From an uncultured Pelagibacteraceae bacterium (GTDB lineage Bacteria; Pseudomonadota; Alphaproteobacteria; Pelagibacterales; Pelagibacteraceae), in contig CACHGH010000007.1 in the NCBI GenBank assembly GCA_902579215.1, forward strand, positions 1 to 47,710: a stretch of DNA of 47,710 nt, written 5' to 3'. Below the pieces are notes generated by a model. It was not told the origin of the DNA and ran no database searches. It saw nothing but the letters and a program-made list of their open reading frames with translations. Position 1 is the first letter of the stretch; each line of letters begins with the position of its first letter. A program made the translations under genes and the position numbers. This document shows positions 26,184-35,452 of the stretch, one piece after another.

Positions 26184-26947
26184 TGGATCTTGCATTTATA
26201 CTGGCAAAGTAATTCATAAAAGATTTAAACCTAAAAAACATTTTTTTCAGTATAGAGTTTTTTCACTTTTTTTAGATTTAGATGAAATAAAAGAAATTAG
26301 TAATAAAATTAATTTATTTTCACATAATAAGTTTAATTTAATAAGCTTTTATAATAAGGATCATGGAGAAAGAAATGGTTCATCTTTAAAAGATTGGGTA
26401 AAAAAAAATCTTAAACAATCAGGAATTAAAACAGAAAATATAAAAATTAAACTATTATGCTATCCTAGAATTTTAGGTTACGTATTTAATCCTTTAAGTA
26501 TATTTTTTGTATATGATAAAAATTCTTCATTAATTAGTATACTTTATGAAGTTAAAAATACTTTTGGAGAGCAGCATACTTATGTTTTTAAAGCAAATTC
26601 AAAAAGTAAAGTTTTGAAAAATAATTGTAAAAAAAAAGTTTTACGTTTCTCCTTTTATGAATCTTCAATCCACTTATTATTTTAAAATTCTAAAACCAGA
26701 AAATAATTTATCAATTATAATCGACCAAAGAGACGATTATGGTAAACTCTTATTTGCTTCTCAGGACGGTGTTAGATCTAATTTAAACTCAAGAAATCTA
26801 ATAATATCGTATTTAAAACATCCATTAATGACGTTTAAAATTATATCGGCGATACATTTTGAGGCATTACGACTTTGGGCAAAAGGAGTTAAATTAGTTA
26901 AAAAAAAATTAAAAATAAAAAATAACGTTACTATTGAAAGCAAATGA
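26176..26947 (+). CDS. DUF1365 family protein, interrupted by a frameshift
   Basis: Two overlapping frames together make one DUF1365 protein of about 256 aa. Frame one (from the ATG at 26176) has YRVFSLFLDLDE, then YPRILGYVFNPLSIFFVY and GEQHTYVF. After a run of nine A (26629-26637) it drifts off and stops at 26685. Removing one A restores the family motif KKFYVSPFMNLQSTYYFK in the second frame, which continues to DRRDDYGKLLF-like text (DQRDDYGKLLF), HPLMTFKIISAIHFEALRLWAKG and a stop at 26947. It may be a sequencing error, a real mutation, or a gene read by slippage. The function of DUF1365 is unknown; it is constantly linked to CFA-synthase-like genes. Confidence 0.8.
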
Positions 26948-28122
26948 AAGTAAGCTCTGTTTCAGACAAAATTGTATTTTTAGCGCTTAAAAATATAAAA
27001 CATGGAAACATTATTATTAAAAATTATAATGGTGAAGAAATTATTTTAGGTGATAAAAATTCTTCTCTAAGAGCAAATGTCAAAGTTATCAAACCTGGTT
27101 TTACATTAGATATTATTAGAAAGGGGAGCGTAGGTCTTGCCGAGTCTTATATGAATGGAAATTTCGAAACTGACAATTTAACAAATTTAATTGAGATCTC
27201 AGCAAGAAATATAAAAACTGTTCATAAATTCTCTGGGATATTAGATGTTTCATTCATTAATTTTGTAAAAAATTTTTTTATAAATAATACAAAAAAAAGA
27301 AGCAAAGAAAATATTTCAAAACATTATGATCTTGGGAATGAATTTTTTTCAATATGGCTAGATAAAACATTAACATACTCAAGTGCTATTTTCGAAAATG
27401 AAAAGTCAGATTTGGAAACAGCTCAAATTAATAAATATAAAAAACTGTCTAATTTAGTAAAACCAAAATCGGGAGATAAAATGTTAGAAATTGGATGTGG
27501 TTGGGGTGGATTTGCAGAGTATATAGGAAAAAATTATGATGTGAAGTTAGACTGCATAACGATTTCAAAAAAACAGTTTGATTTTGCAAAAGAAAGAATC
27601 TTTAAAAAAGGATTAACCGAAAAAGTTGATATTAAAATGCTTGATTACAGAGATATAAAAAAAAAATATAACTCTATAGCATCTATAGAGATGATTGAAG
27701 CTGTAGGACAAAGTTATTTAAAAAATTATTTTTATAAAATAAAAGAAAGTTTAGAGATTAATGGAAAAGCAGCAATTCAGGCAATTACAATTAATGACGA
27801 TCTATACGATAGGTATAAAACTAAAGAAGATTTTATTCAAAAATATATTTTTCCTGGTGGCTTTTTGCCATGCAAAAAAAGCTTAGTAAATTTTGCTAAT
27901 GAAACTGATTTAAAATTTGAAGAATGTAATTCTTATGGTTTGCATTATTCAAATACTCTTAACATCTGGAGAGATGAATTTACAAAAAAATGGGACCAAA
28001 TTTCAAAGCAAGGTTTTGATTTAACTTTTAGAAGAATGTGGAAATTTTATTTGTCCTACTGTGAGGCTGGATTTAAGTCAAAAAATATAGATCTTATTCA
28101 ATTTTCTTTAAGAAATAATTAA
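26944..28122 (+). CDS. Cyclopropane-fatty-acyl-phospholipid synthase-like methyltransferase
   Basis: 392-aa SAM-dependent enzyme of the CFA/mycolic-acid synthase family, which adds a methylene or methyl group from SAM to cis-unsaturated acyl chains in membrane phospholipids. SKENISKHYDLGNEFFSIWLD near 120, SAM motif I LEIGCGWGGFAEY near 180, ASIEMIEAVG near 245 and FPGGFLP near 300 are the family hallmarks. It overlaps the end of the DUF1365 frame by four bases (ATGA). It may be a true cyclopropane synthase or a UfaM-type fatty-acid methylase; neighbours (FAD enzyme, DUF1365, DUF3833) favour a specialised membrane-lipid modification. Confidence 0.87.
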   Translation: MKVSSVSDKIVFLALKNIKHGNIIIKNYNGEEIILGDKNSSLRANVKVIKPGFTLDIIRKGSVGLAESYMNGNFETDNLTNLIEISARNIKTVHKFSGILDVSFINFVKNFFINNTKKRSKENISKHYDLGNEFFSIWLDKTLTYSSAIFENEKSDLETAQINKYKKLSNLVKPKSGDKMLEIGCGWGGFAEYIGKNYDVKLDCITISKKQFDFAKERIFKKGLTEKVDIKMLDYRDIKKKYNSIASIEMIEAVGQSYLKNYFYKIKESLEINGKAAIQAITINDDLYDRYKTKEDFIQKYIFPGGFLPCKKSLVNFANETDLKFEECNSYGLHYSNTLNIWRDEFTKKWDQISKQGFDLTFRRMWKFYLSYCEAGFKSKNIDLIQFSLRNN

Positions 28123-28127
28123 AATTT

Positions 28128-28664
28128 ATGAAATTTAAATATTTTTTGTTGATAATGAGTTTTCTATTAATTACAAGTTGCTCAAGTAATCAATCTATGA
28201 AACCAGAAGATTTTAAAGATAAAAAACCCAGATTAATTATCGAAGAGTATTTATCTGGCAATGTTAAAGCTTGGGGAATTTTACAAAATAGATCTGGAAA
28301 AGTTACCAGGCAATTTTCTGCTGATCTAGACGGAAAGTGGGACGGTAAAAAATTAGTTTTAGATGAAAAATTTTACTGGAACGATGGAGAAATTCAAACA
28401 CGACAATGGGAAATTACGAAAATTGATGAACATAATTACGAAGGAAGAGCAGGGGATGTAGTTGGTACCGCAAAAGGTTATTCATATGGCCCAGCTTTCA
28501 AGTTTGAATATGTATTATTAGTTCCAGTTAAAGGTAAGGAAATAAAAATTACCTTTGATGATTGGATATTTATGCAAGATGAAAAAGTAGCGATAAATAG
28601 AGCTACCATGTCAAAATTTGGAATTAAAGTTGCAGAATTAACTGTTTTTTTTCAAAAAAATTAG
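28128..28664 (+). CDS. DUF3833 family lipoprotein
   Basis: 178-aa predicted lipoprotein. Signal sequence with lipobox LITSC puts the lipidated cysteine at residue 18. The mature part is a beta-rich lipocalin-like domain (FSADLDGKWDGKKLVLDE, then GEIQTRQWEI and KFEYVLLVPVKGKEI) typical of DUF3833. It is five bases after the CFA-like gene, so last in the plus-strand operon, and it overlaps the convergent SDR gene by four bases. It may bind or deliver a lipid in the periplasm; function is unproven. Confidence 0.83.
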   Translation: MKFKYFLLIMSFLLITSCSSNQSMKPEDFKDKKPRLIIEEYLSGNVKAWGILQNRSGKVTRQFSADLDGKWDGKKLVLDEKFYWNDGEIQTRQWEITKIDEHNYEGRAGDVVGTAKGYSYGPAFKFEYVLLVPVKGKEIKITFDDWIFMQDEKVAINRATMSKFGIKVAELTVFFQKN

Positions 28665-29419
28665 CGACCTATAAGGCTCATGCCTTTTTTTACAATTTTC
28701 AAATAAAGCCAATTAGGCATAACTTTCAATATTTTCATCATAAACGTGAATTGTTTTGGAAAATGAATTTCAAAAGAATTTGATTTTGTGAGACCTTTAA
28801 AAATTTTTTCTGCTGCAAATTCAGGTGATTTTATCATAGGCATGAGAAAATCATTTTGATCAGTCATAGGGGTTTTAATAAATCCAGGACTAACGATTGA
28901 AACTCTTACATTAAATCTTTTTAGATCAAAATATAAACTCTCAGCAAAAGTGGTTAAAGCAGATTTCGATGCACAATAACCACCAGCAGCTGGCAGACCT
29001 CTATAACCTGCAACCGAAGATACAATAGAAATTTGTCCTGTTTTTTTCTCCTTATAATAATTATATACAGCATTAATTGAATTTATAGTTCCAAAATAAT
29101 TTACGTTCATTATTTGTTTTATTTTTTCTATATTTAATTCCTTTTCAGATTTTGGATCGTGCATTCCTGTACAAAAAAAAGAAATATCAATATTTTTTAA
29201 TTTATTTTTTATATCATTAAATACTAGTTTGCACTTTTCATAGTCTGTTACATCAAGCGGGAATGGAAAAATATTTTGATTGTTTTTAGCTATTTCATTT
29301 AATAGATCTTCTCTTCTAGCAGAAATTGCAACTTTCCAACCTTCTTTAGCAAATTTTATAGCCAAAGCTTTACCAATACCGCTACTTGCGCCAGTTATCC
29401 AAATTACTTTATCGTTCAT
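28661..29419 (-). CDS. Short-chain dehydrogenase/reductase
   Basis: 252-aa classical SDR: cofactor loop TGASSGIGKA near 8-17 and active-site Ser in SIVSSVAGYRG with Tyr-x3-Lys in GGYCASKSA near 150. A hydrophobic C-terminal stretch (MMKILKVMPNWLYLKIVKKG) may touch the membrane. I start at the ATG at 29419 rather than a TTG at 29425, giving MNDKVIWITGASSG. It is divergent from tspO (25-base gap) and convergent with the DUF3833 gene. In many bacteria an SDR travels with the FAD/DUF1365/CFA/DUF3833 set, so a role in the same lipid modification is likely. Confidence 0.86.
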   Translation of the reverse strand: MNDKVIWITGASSGIGKALAIKFAKEGWKVAISARREDLLNEIAKNNQNIFPFPLDVTDYEKCKLVFNDIKNKLKNIDISFFCTGMHDPKSEKELNIEKIKQIMNVNYFGTINSINAVYNYYKEKKTGQISIVSSVAGYRGLPAAGGYCASKSALTTFAESLYFDLKRFNVRVSIVSPGFIKTPMTDQNDFLMPMIKSPEFAAEKIFKGLTKSNSFEIHFPKQFTFMMKILKVMPNWLYLKIVKKGMSLIGR

Positions 29420-29444
29420 AATCAAATGATATATATATATTATT

Positions 29445-29912
29445 ATGCTAAAAAATAAATTTTTATCTTTTTTTTTATTTTTTGTTGTTACTTATTCTGC
29501 TTCTTTTATTGGAGGTTTAGCAACAATTTCATACAAAGAACCTTGGTATTCATCTTTAATAAAGAGCAATTTAAATCCACCAGATTGGGTATTTGCACCT
29601 GTTTGGACAACTTTATATTTTTTAATGACAGTCGCTATTTGGCTTTTTTGGCATAGTAAAAATAAAAATATAGACACAGTTTATCTCTATTTTATTCACT
29701 TAGTTTTTAACACAACTTGGAGTATAGTTTTTTTTGTTTTTCATAATATTTTTTTAGCTTTAATTAATTTAATTATTTTAATAGTCTTAATTATCATTAT
29801 CATGATTAGATTTAAACGTGTCAATTTAACAAGTTATTATCTTATGATTCCTTATTTACTTTGGAGTTGTTATGCACTAATTCTAAACATGAGTTTATTT
29901 ATTTTAAATTAA
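29445..29912 (+). CDS. tspO: TspO/MBR family membrane protein
   Basis: 155-aa five-helix TspO protein. It has PPDWVFAPVWTTLYFLM after TM1 and a C-terminal YLMIPYLLWSCYALILNMSLFILN, the tryptophan- and asparagine-bearing helices conserved in TspO. These proteins bind porphyrins and other tetrapyrroles and are tied to oxidative or photo-oxidative stress. Divergent from the SDR gene with only 25 AT-rich bases between, and followed 2 bases later by an amine oxidase gene. Its placement beside lipid-modification genes fits a light/singlet-oxygen response. Confidence 0.88.
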   Translation: MLKNKFLSFFLFFVVTYSASFIGGLATISYKEPWYSSLIKSNLNPPDWVFAPVWTTLYFLMTVAIWLFWHSKNKNIDTVYLYFIHLVFNTTWSIVFFVFHNIFLALINLIILIVLIIIIMIRFKRVNLTSYYLMIPYLLWSCYALILNMSLFILN

Positions 29913-29914
29913 TC

Positions 29915-31018
29915 ATGGATGACGTTGTAATAGTTGGTGGTGGTATAATTGGTGCAGCAACTGCATATTTTTTATCAAAAGAGGGTAGAAAAGTTAAAGT
30001 TATTGAAAGAGATCCAACATATAAACAAGCTTCGTTCCCACTATCTCTGGGTGGATTTAGAAGACAATTTTTTCAAAAAGAAAATATTTTATTAGGTAAA
30101 TTTGCACGCGAATTTATTTTTCAAATTCCAGAACTATTAAAAACAAAAAAAAATCCAAACCCAACTGCAAGCATGGTACCAAATGGATACTTGTTAATGT
30201 TTGGTCCTGAGCATGCTGAAGAGCAGTACAGAGCCTTAGAAAATCATAAAGCTTGTGAGGCTGGAACAAAAAATATTAAAGGTTCAGAATTATCAAATGT
30301 TTTTCCTTATATAAATAATGAGGGAATAGAAACAGCAACCTACACTGACAACAAAAGTGAGGGGTGGATTGATCCATTTATGTTTCATAGTGCTTTAAAA
30401 AGTAAAGCAGCTGAATTAGGAGCAGAATTTATTAAGGGTAATGTAAAAAGTCTTTCTGAAATTAAAGCAAAAACTATTATTTCAGCAGCAGGATGTTGGA
30501 CAAATGAATTATTAGAGGATATTCCAGTGGTGCCACAAAAACATACTGTATTTAGAGTTAAGTGCCCAAAACACATTCCCGAAATGCCGTTGACTGGTGA
30601 TTTAACCACTGGGGTTTACTGGAGACCTGAAGGAAAGGAATATTTAGCTGGTTCGCCAATATCAGTTTTTGATTCAAAAGATCTTGAGCCTGCTTGGAAT
30701 GATTTTGAAGAATTAGTATGGCCCGCACTAGCTAAAAGAATTCCTGCTTTTGAAGAATTAAAATTAACTGGCGGATGGGCAGGATATTATGATTGCAACA
30801 AACTTGATAATAATGCAGTTGTTGGAAAACATCCTAAATATGAAAACGTTTATATGGCTTCAGGATTTACAGGCAGAGGGTTAATGCAAGCGCCAGGAAT
30901 AGGAAGAGCTTTAACAGAACTAATTACCACTGGATCTTACCAAACAATAGACATTAGCGTCTTTGCTGTAGAAAGAGTTTTAGATAGCAAAGCTAGACCT
31001 GAACCTTACGTTTTATAA
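29915..31018 (+). CDS. FAD-dependent DAO/FOXRED1-like amine oxidoreductase
   Basis: 367-aa D-amino-acid-oxidase-family flavoenzyme. FAD motif VVIVGGGIIGAATAYFLSKEG (split about residues 4-24), SLGGFRRQFFQKENI as in FOXRED1 and dimethylglycine/sarcosine oxidases, and C-terminal MASGFTGRGLMQAPGIGRAL closing the FAD site. I chose the ATG at 29915, directly after the tspO stop, over a TTG at 29861 that would overlap tspO by 52 bases. It probably oxidises an N-methyl or secondary amine, such as dimethylglycine or sarcosine, on the way from betaine to glycine. It is convergent with selO (two bases apart). Confidence 0.85.
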   Translation: MDDVVIVGGGIIGAATAYFLSKEGRKVKVIERDPTYKQASFPLSLGGFRRQFFQKENILLGKFAREFIFQIPELLKTKKNPNPTASMVPNGYLLMFGPEHAEEQYRALENHKACEAGTKNIKGSELSNVFPYINNEGIETATYTDNKSEGWIDPFMFHSALKSKAAELGAEFIKGNVKSLSEIKAKTIISAAGCWTNELLEDIPVVPQKHTVFRVKCPKHIPEMPLTGDLTTGVYWRPEGKEYLAGSPISVFDSKDLEPAWNDFEELVWPALAKRIPAFEELKLTGGWAGYYDCNKLDNNAVVGKHPKYENVYMASGFTGRGLMQAPGIGRALTELITTGSYQTIDISVFAVERVLDSKARPEPYVL

Positions 31019-31020
31019 CC

Positions 31021-32484
31021 TTAAGTTCCACAAAAAGTCTGGTATTTTTCATTACTAGGTGGTGCAGGTAACTGGTATTCTTTAGTATTATTTTTATTTT
31101 CGTAAGGTTTTTTTAAAACTTCAATAAATTTTTCTAATGGTTTTAAATTGTTACTGTTAGCTGAATTTAAAACCTCTTCTACTTTATGATTTCTTGGTAC
31201 AACTAAAGGATTAACTGACCTCATTAAATCAATTGCCTCAGTAAGTGGTTTATTATTTAATTTAATTCTTTTTTTCCATTTATTTTTCCATTTTATAAAA
31301 TTTTCATCATTATAAATTTTGTTATTTTCAATATTTTGCTCCATTAAAACACAAAAAGTATTTGTAAAGTCAGCCTTTTTTTCATCCATCCAAGATAAAA
31401 GTTCGTTAATTAGTTTTTCATCATCGTCATTCTTATTAAACAAACCTAATTTTTTACGCATCATCTCTATCCATTTTTTGTTATAAATTTCACCAAATGT
31501 ATTTATTATTTCAGTTGCTATCTGTATAGATTTATTTTTATCACTATCAATTAATGGTACTAAACATTCAGCAAATCTTGCCAAATTCCATTTAGTTATC
31601 CCTGGTTGATTAAAATAAGCATAGCGACCATTATGATCTATCGAACTAAAAACTGTTTCTGGGTTATAAATGTCCATAAATGCGCAAGGTCCATAATCAA
31701 TAGTTTCACCTGATATAGACATATTATCTGTGTTCATTACTCCATGTATAAAACCAACTCTCATCCAATTTATAACTAAATCTACTTGCTTTTCTAAAAC
31801 TTGAATTAATAAATCTATTGCAGGATTTTTTGAACTTAAAATATTTTGATAGTGTCGCTTTAATGTATAATCAAATAAAATTTTCAAATTATTTTTATCT
31901 TCACTAATAAGAGCATATTGAAAAGTCCCAACACGTATATGGCTTGATGCAACTCTAGTCAATACGGCACCTATAAGTGGAGTTTCTCGAAAAACTTTTT
32001 CACCAGTTTTTACAACAGCAAGACTACGAGTTGTGGGTATTTTAAGATGGTACATGGCTTCACTTATTATATATTCTCTTAACATTGGTCCTAAAGCTGC
32101 TCTTCCGTCTGCATTTCTTGAGTAAGGAGTTTTCCCTGAACCTTTGAACTGAATATCATAACGTTTTTTATTTTTTGTAATATGTTCACCAAGTATAATC
32201 GCACGCCCGTCCCCTAATATTGTAAAATGACCAAATTGATGACCAGCATAAGCTTGTGCTATAGTTTCAGTTCCACTAGGCAATATATTTCCAGAAAAAA
32301 TAGATGATAATTGTTCTTTATTTGTTTTAGAAAAATCTAATCCTAGCTCTTTTGACAAATCTTTATTAATTATTACTAGCTCTGGTGATTTAACAGGAGT
32401 AGGTGATAGTCTTGTTAACATGCTCTCAGGCAATCCTGTATAAGTGTTATCAAATTTCCAACCTATTTTATTATCATTTACCAT
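31021..32484 (-). CDS. selO: SelO/YdiU pseudokinase-fold protein AMPylase
   Basis: 487-aa SelO family member. QAYAGHQFGHFTILGDGRAIILGE, then FKGSGKTPYSRNADGRAALGPMLREYI, GVMNTDNMSISGETIDYGPCAFMD and the flipped ATP-binding layout mark it. SelO transfers AMP to Ser/Thr/Tyr of proteins and is redox-linked in mitochondria and bacteria. The C-terminus ends FCGT, the Cys taking the position of the Cys/Sec near the end of other SelO proteins. The ATG at 32484 is two bases after the stop of a 57-aa membrane-protein ORF and downstream of the formate dehydrogenase genes, so it may be cotranscribed with them. Confidence 0.93.
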   Translation of the reverse strand: MVNDNKIGWKFDNTYTGLPESMLTRLSPTPVKSPELVIINKDLSKELGLDFSKTNKEQLSSIFSGNILPSGTETIAQAYAGHQFGHFTILGDGRAIILGEHITKNKKRYDIQFKGSGKTPYSRNADGRAALGPMLREYIISEAMYHLKIPTTRSLAVVKTGEKVFRETPLIGAVLTRVASSHIRVGTFQYALISEDKNNLKILFDYTLKRHYQNILSSKNPAIDLLIQVLEKQVDLVINWMRVGFIHGVMNTDNMSISGETIDYGPCAFMDIYNPETVFSSIDHNGRYAYFNQPGITKWNLARFAECLVPLIDSDKNKSIQIATEIINTFGEIYNKKWIEMMRKKLGLFNKNDDDEKLINELLSWMDEKKADFTNTFCVLMEQNIENNKIYNDENFIKWKNKWKKRIKLNNKPLTEAIDLMRSVNPLVVPRNHKVEEVLNSANSNNLKPLEKFIEVLKKPYENKNNTKEYQLPAPPSNEKYQTFCGT

Positions 32485-32486
32485 AA

Positions 32487-32660
32487 TTATATTTTTTTTA
32501 CATATACTCCCATTAATCCATTAATGGAAGCAACACTAATTAATACTAATTGACCTTTTATCGAATAAAAGTTGAATGAAGGATAAAAGCTTATTGCTAC
32601 TGTTAATAATATATAAGTTATTATAAAAGGTTTATAAAATTTTTTAAAGAATCTTACCAT
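32487..32660 (-). CDS. Predicted 57-aa two-helix membrane protein
   Basis: A short ORF, ATG at 32660, reading MVRFFKKFYKPFIITYILL and ending GVYVKKI. It has a basic N-terminus, two hydrophobic segments (about 12-24 and 37-54) separated by a short polar loop, and a basic C-terminus: a plausible inner-membrane hairpin. It begins 17 bases after the formate dehydrogenase alpha stop and ends two bases before the selO ATG. This spacing and the absence of any other gene in the 193-base gap argue that it is real. I know no family for it. Formate dehydrogenase operons often carry a small extra subunit (FdsD) here, but that one is soluble. Confidence 0.55.
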   Translation of the reverse strand: MVRFFKKFYKPFIITYILLTVAISFYPSFNFYSIKGQLVLISVASINGLMGVYVKKI

Positions 32661-32677
32661 ATAAATGGCAAAGTTAT

Positions 32678-35452
32678 TTAAACAGGTTTAACCTCTGCTT
32701 GATTTTTATTGGTATCTACTTCTGTTTTAAACATGTTTGAAATTTTTTGAACTTCTACAGAGGAAACTTTATATTCAGCACACATTGTTTCTTCATCTTT
32801 ACCATGTCCAGTAACCATGTTGACCATATGTTCAGGAAAATGAAATGTTGTAAAAACGATACCTTCTTTTACTCTATCAGTAACTTCAACTTTTAAAGAA
32901 ACTTCTCCTCTTCCAGAGTAAAGTCTAGCAACATCTCCAGTATTTAGCTCTCTATCTTTTGCATCTTTTGGATGTACTTGAAGTACATCTTCGTCAACAA
33001 GTTCGATATTATTTGTTCTCCTTGTCATTGTTGCTGCATTATAGTGCTGTAAAACTCTACTTGTAGTTAATATTAATGGATATTCTTTTTTATTCTGCTC
33101 TATTTCACTACTTTCTTTCCAGTCAAAATATTTGATTCTTCCTTTGCCTAATTTAAATTCTTTCTCATGTAATATTTTTGTATCTGTTCCATCTTCTTTT
33201 ACTGGCCACTGAAGACCTAGTTTTCCAAGTCTTTCTCTTGTTATACCTTTAAAGAAAGGAACTACATCTGCAATTTCTGCCAAAACTTCATCAGCATTAT
33301 ATAATGGTTGCTTATATCCAAGTTTCTGCATCATTTCAGTTACTATTACTCCATCTGGCTTAGTTCCTGGAAGCGGTTCTGCTGCTTTATTAACTCTTTG
33401 AACTCTTCTTTCAGTGTTTGTAAATGTTCCATCTTTTTCAAGAAAAGTTGTACCTGGCAAAACCACATCTGCATGTTTAGCAGTTTCGCTCATAAATATT
33501 TCTTGAACTACTAGCAGATCTAGAGAATTCATTGCTTTTGCAACATGAGCACTATTGGGATCTGTTTGAACTACATCTTCTCCAATTATCCAAACTGCCT
33601 TGACCTCTTTATTAATTGCAGCATCAAAGATTTCTGGAATTTTTAAACCTGCCTTAGTTGGATGAACTACTCCATATTTTTCTGTATAAAAATCTTGTAT
33701 TTTCTTATCTGCAACAGGAAAATAACCTGCACCCTGGTGGGGTTGACAACCCATATCAGCTGCACCTTGAACATTGTTTTGACCTCTTAGAGGATTTACA
33801 CCAACGCCTTTTCTTCCAATATTTCCTGTGATCATTGCAAGATCTGCAATTAACATCACTGTTTTCGATCCTTGCTCTTGCTCTGTTACTCCTAGACCAT
33901 GAAATTCCATTGAGTTTTTTGCAGTTGCATAAGCTATGGCAGCTTCTTTCACTTGTTGTTTATCAACTCCCGCAACTTTTGCTAAATGATCTATATCTAG
34001 TTTTTCTAAATTTTTAAGAAAGTTTTCAAAACCTTCTGTTCTACTTAATATAAAATCTTCTTTATATAATTTAGATTTTACTATGAAATATAACATCATA
34101 TTTAAAACTGCAACATTCGTTCCAGGTCTTACTTTGATATGATAGTCTGCTAGTTTAGCTAATTCTGTAGTGACTGGGTCAAGTACAATAAGTTTTTTAC
34201 CTTTCATTACTTGTTGTTTTATTTTTGCTCCAGTTACTGGATGTGCGTTAGTTGGATTTGCGCCTATTACTAAGAAAAGATCTGCATGATATATATCCTC
34301 TGTTGAATTTGTTGCAGCCCCTGTTCCAAAAGTTTGTTGCATACCCCAAGCTGTTGGAGAGTGACATATTCTTGCACAACAATCGATATTATTAGTTCCA
34401 ATTGCAGCCCTAATCATTTTTTGAAATACATAGTTTTCTTCGTTTGTACATCTTGCAGACGATATACCAGCTACAGCATCAGGCCCATTTTCTTTTACAA
34501 TTTTATTTAATTTATTTTTTATATAATCATAAGCTTCATCCCAAGAAGCTTCTTCAAACTTTCCATTTCTTTTTATTAAAGGAGATCTTAATCTATCTTT
34601 ATGATCATAAAATCCAAAAGCATATCTGCCTTTTATACAAGTATGTCCTGCGTTCACCTCAGTTTTTTTAGGTGTATCTATGGAAACTACTTTGCCATTT
34701 TTTATAGAAGCTTCTAAATTACAACCCACACCACAGTATGAGCATGTAGTTCTAACTTTTTTATCATAGTCTGCAGATTTAGAAGCAAAAACATCAGAAA
34801 TTGCATCTGTTGGACATGTATGTGCGCAAGCACCACAGGATACACAAGAAGAGTCACCAAACACCATGTCATTATCTGTTGTTATTCTAGACTCAAATCC
34901 TCGGCCGCTCATTGTTAAAACAAAAGAACCTTGAATTTCATCACAAGCTCTAACACATCTTCCACAATTTATACAATTATCAAGATTCATTCTCATGTAT
35001 GAATGGGAAGTATCTTTAGGTATTCCTTTATTTTGTTTTGGACTATTATATCTGTGTTCTTTTATACCTAGATCATTTGCTACATCTTGAAGTTCACAGT
35101 TATTGTTAACTTCACATGTACCACAAGTCATTGGATGGTCAGTTAGAACTAACTCAACAATATTTTTTCTTAAATTTTTTAACTCTTCATTGTTTGTAAA
35201 AACATGTTGATTTTCTCCGATTGGAGTGTGGCAGGATGCTACTACTTTAGTTGGGCCATCTTTTTCAAGGGCAACTTCTACTGAACAAACTCTGCACGCA
35301 CCATATGGAGCTAAATTTGGGTCATCACATAAAGTTGGAACCGTTTTTTCTCCTAAGTAACTTTTAACAAACTTTAATATTGAAGTATGGTTTGGACCTA
35401 TTTCATAAGGTTTTCCATCAATAAATGCAATTTTTCTTTTTTCTGAGCTCAT
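32678..35452 (-). CDS. fdsA: NAD-dependent formate dehydrogenase, molybdenum catalytic (alpha) subunit
   Basis: 924-aa subunit of an FdsABG-type enzyme oxidising formate to CO2. N-terminal [2Fe-2S] domain (PYGACRVCSVEV), a His/Cys [4Fe-4S] site (DHPMTCGTCEVNNNCEL), two ferredoxin clusters (CINCGRCVRAC, CVSCGACAHTC), then the bis-MGD domain with its own cluster (CSYCGVGCNLE). The metal ligand is a Cys in ARICHSPTAWG, not selenocysteine. MGD-binding motifs GSKTVMLIADLAM and GRKGVGVNPLRGQNN follow, and a C-terminal molydopterin dinucleotide domain closes it. It overlaps the beta-subunit stop by one base. Supplies NADH from C1 units. Confidence 0.94.
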   Translation of the reverse strand: MSSEKRKIAFIDGKPYEIGPNHTSILKFVKSYLGEKTVPTLCDDPNLAPYGACRVCSVEVALEKDGPTKVVASCHTPIGENQHVFTNNEELKNLRKNIVELVLTDHPMTCGTCEVNNNCELQDVANDLGIKEHRYNSPKQNKGIPKDTSHSYMRMNLDNCINCGRCVRACDEIQGSFVLTMSGRGFESRITTDNDMVFGDSSCVSCGACAHTCPTDAISDVFASKSADYDKKVRTTCSYCGVGCNLEASIKNGKVVSIDTPKKTEVNAGHTCIKGRYAFGFYDHKDRLRSPLIKRNGKFEEASWDEAYDYIKNKLNKIVKENGPDAVAGISSARCTNEENYVFQKMIRAAIGTNNIDCCARICHSPTAWGMQQTFGTGAATNSTEDIYHADLFLVIGANPTNAHPVTGAKIKQQVMKGKKLIVLDPVTTELAKLADYHIKVRPGTNVAVLNMMLYFIVKSKLYKEDFILSRTEGFENFLKNLEKLDIDHLAKVAGVDKQQVKEAAIAYATAKNSMEFHGLGVTEQEQGSKTVMLIADLAMITGNIGRKGVGVNPLRGQNNVQGAADMGCQPHQGAGYFPVADKKIQDFYTEKYGVVHPTKAGLKIPEIFDAAINKEVKAVWIIGEDVVQTDPNSAHVAKAMNSLDLLVVQEIFMSETAKHADVVLPGTTFLEKDGTFTNTERRVQRVNKAAEPLPGTKPDGVIVTEMMQKLGYKQPLYNADEVLAEIADVVPFFKGITRERLGKLGLQWPVKEDGTDTKILHEKEFKLGKGRIKYFDWKESSEIEQNKKEYPLILTTSRVLQHYNAATMTRRTNNIELVDEDVLQVHPKDAKDRELNTGDVARLYSGRGEVSLKVEVTDRVKEGIVFTTFHFPEHMVNMVTGHGKDEETMCAEYKVSSVEVQKISNMFKTEVDTNKNQAEVKPV

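Noticed and set aside
29861-29914. TTG-started extension of the DAO-family oxidase overlapping tspO
   Set aside because: The ATG at 29915 directly follows the tspO stop and begins at the expected VVIVGGG FAD motif; the extra 18 residues are just the tspO coding region in another frame.
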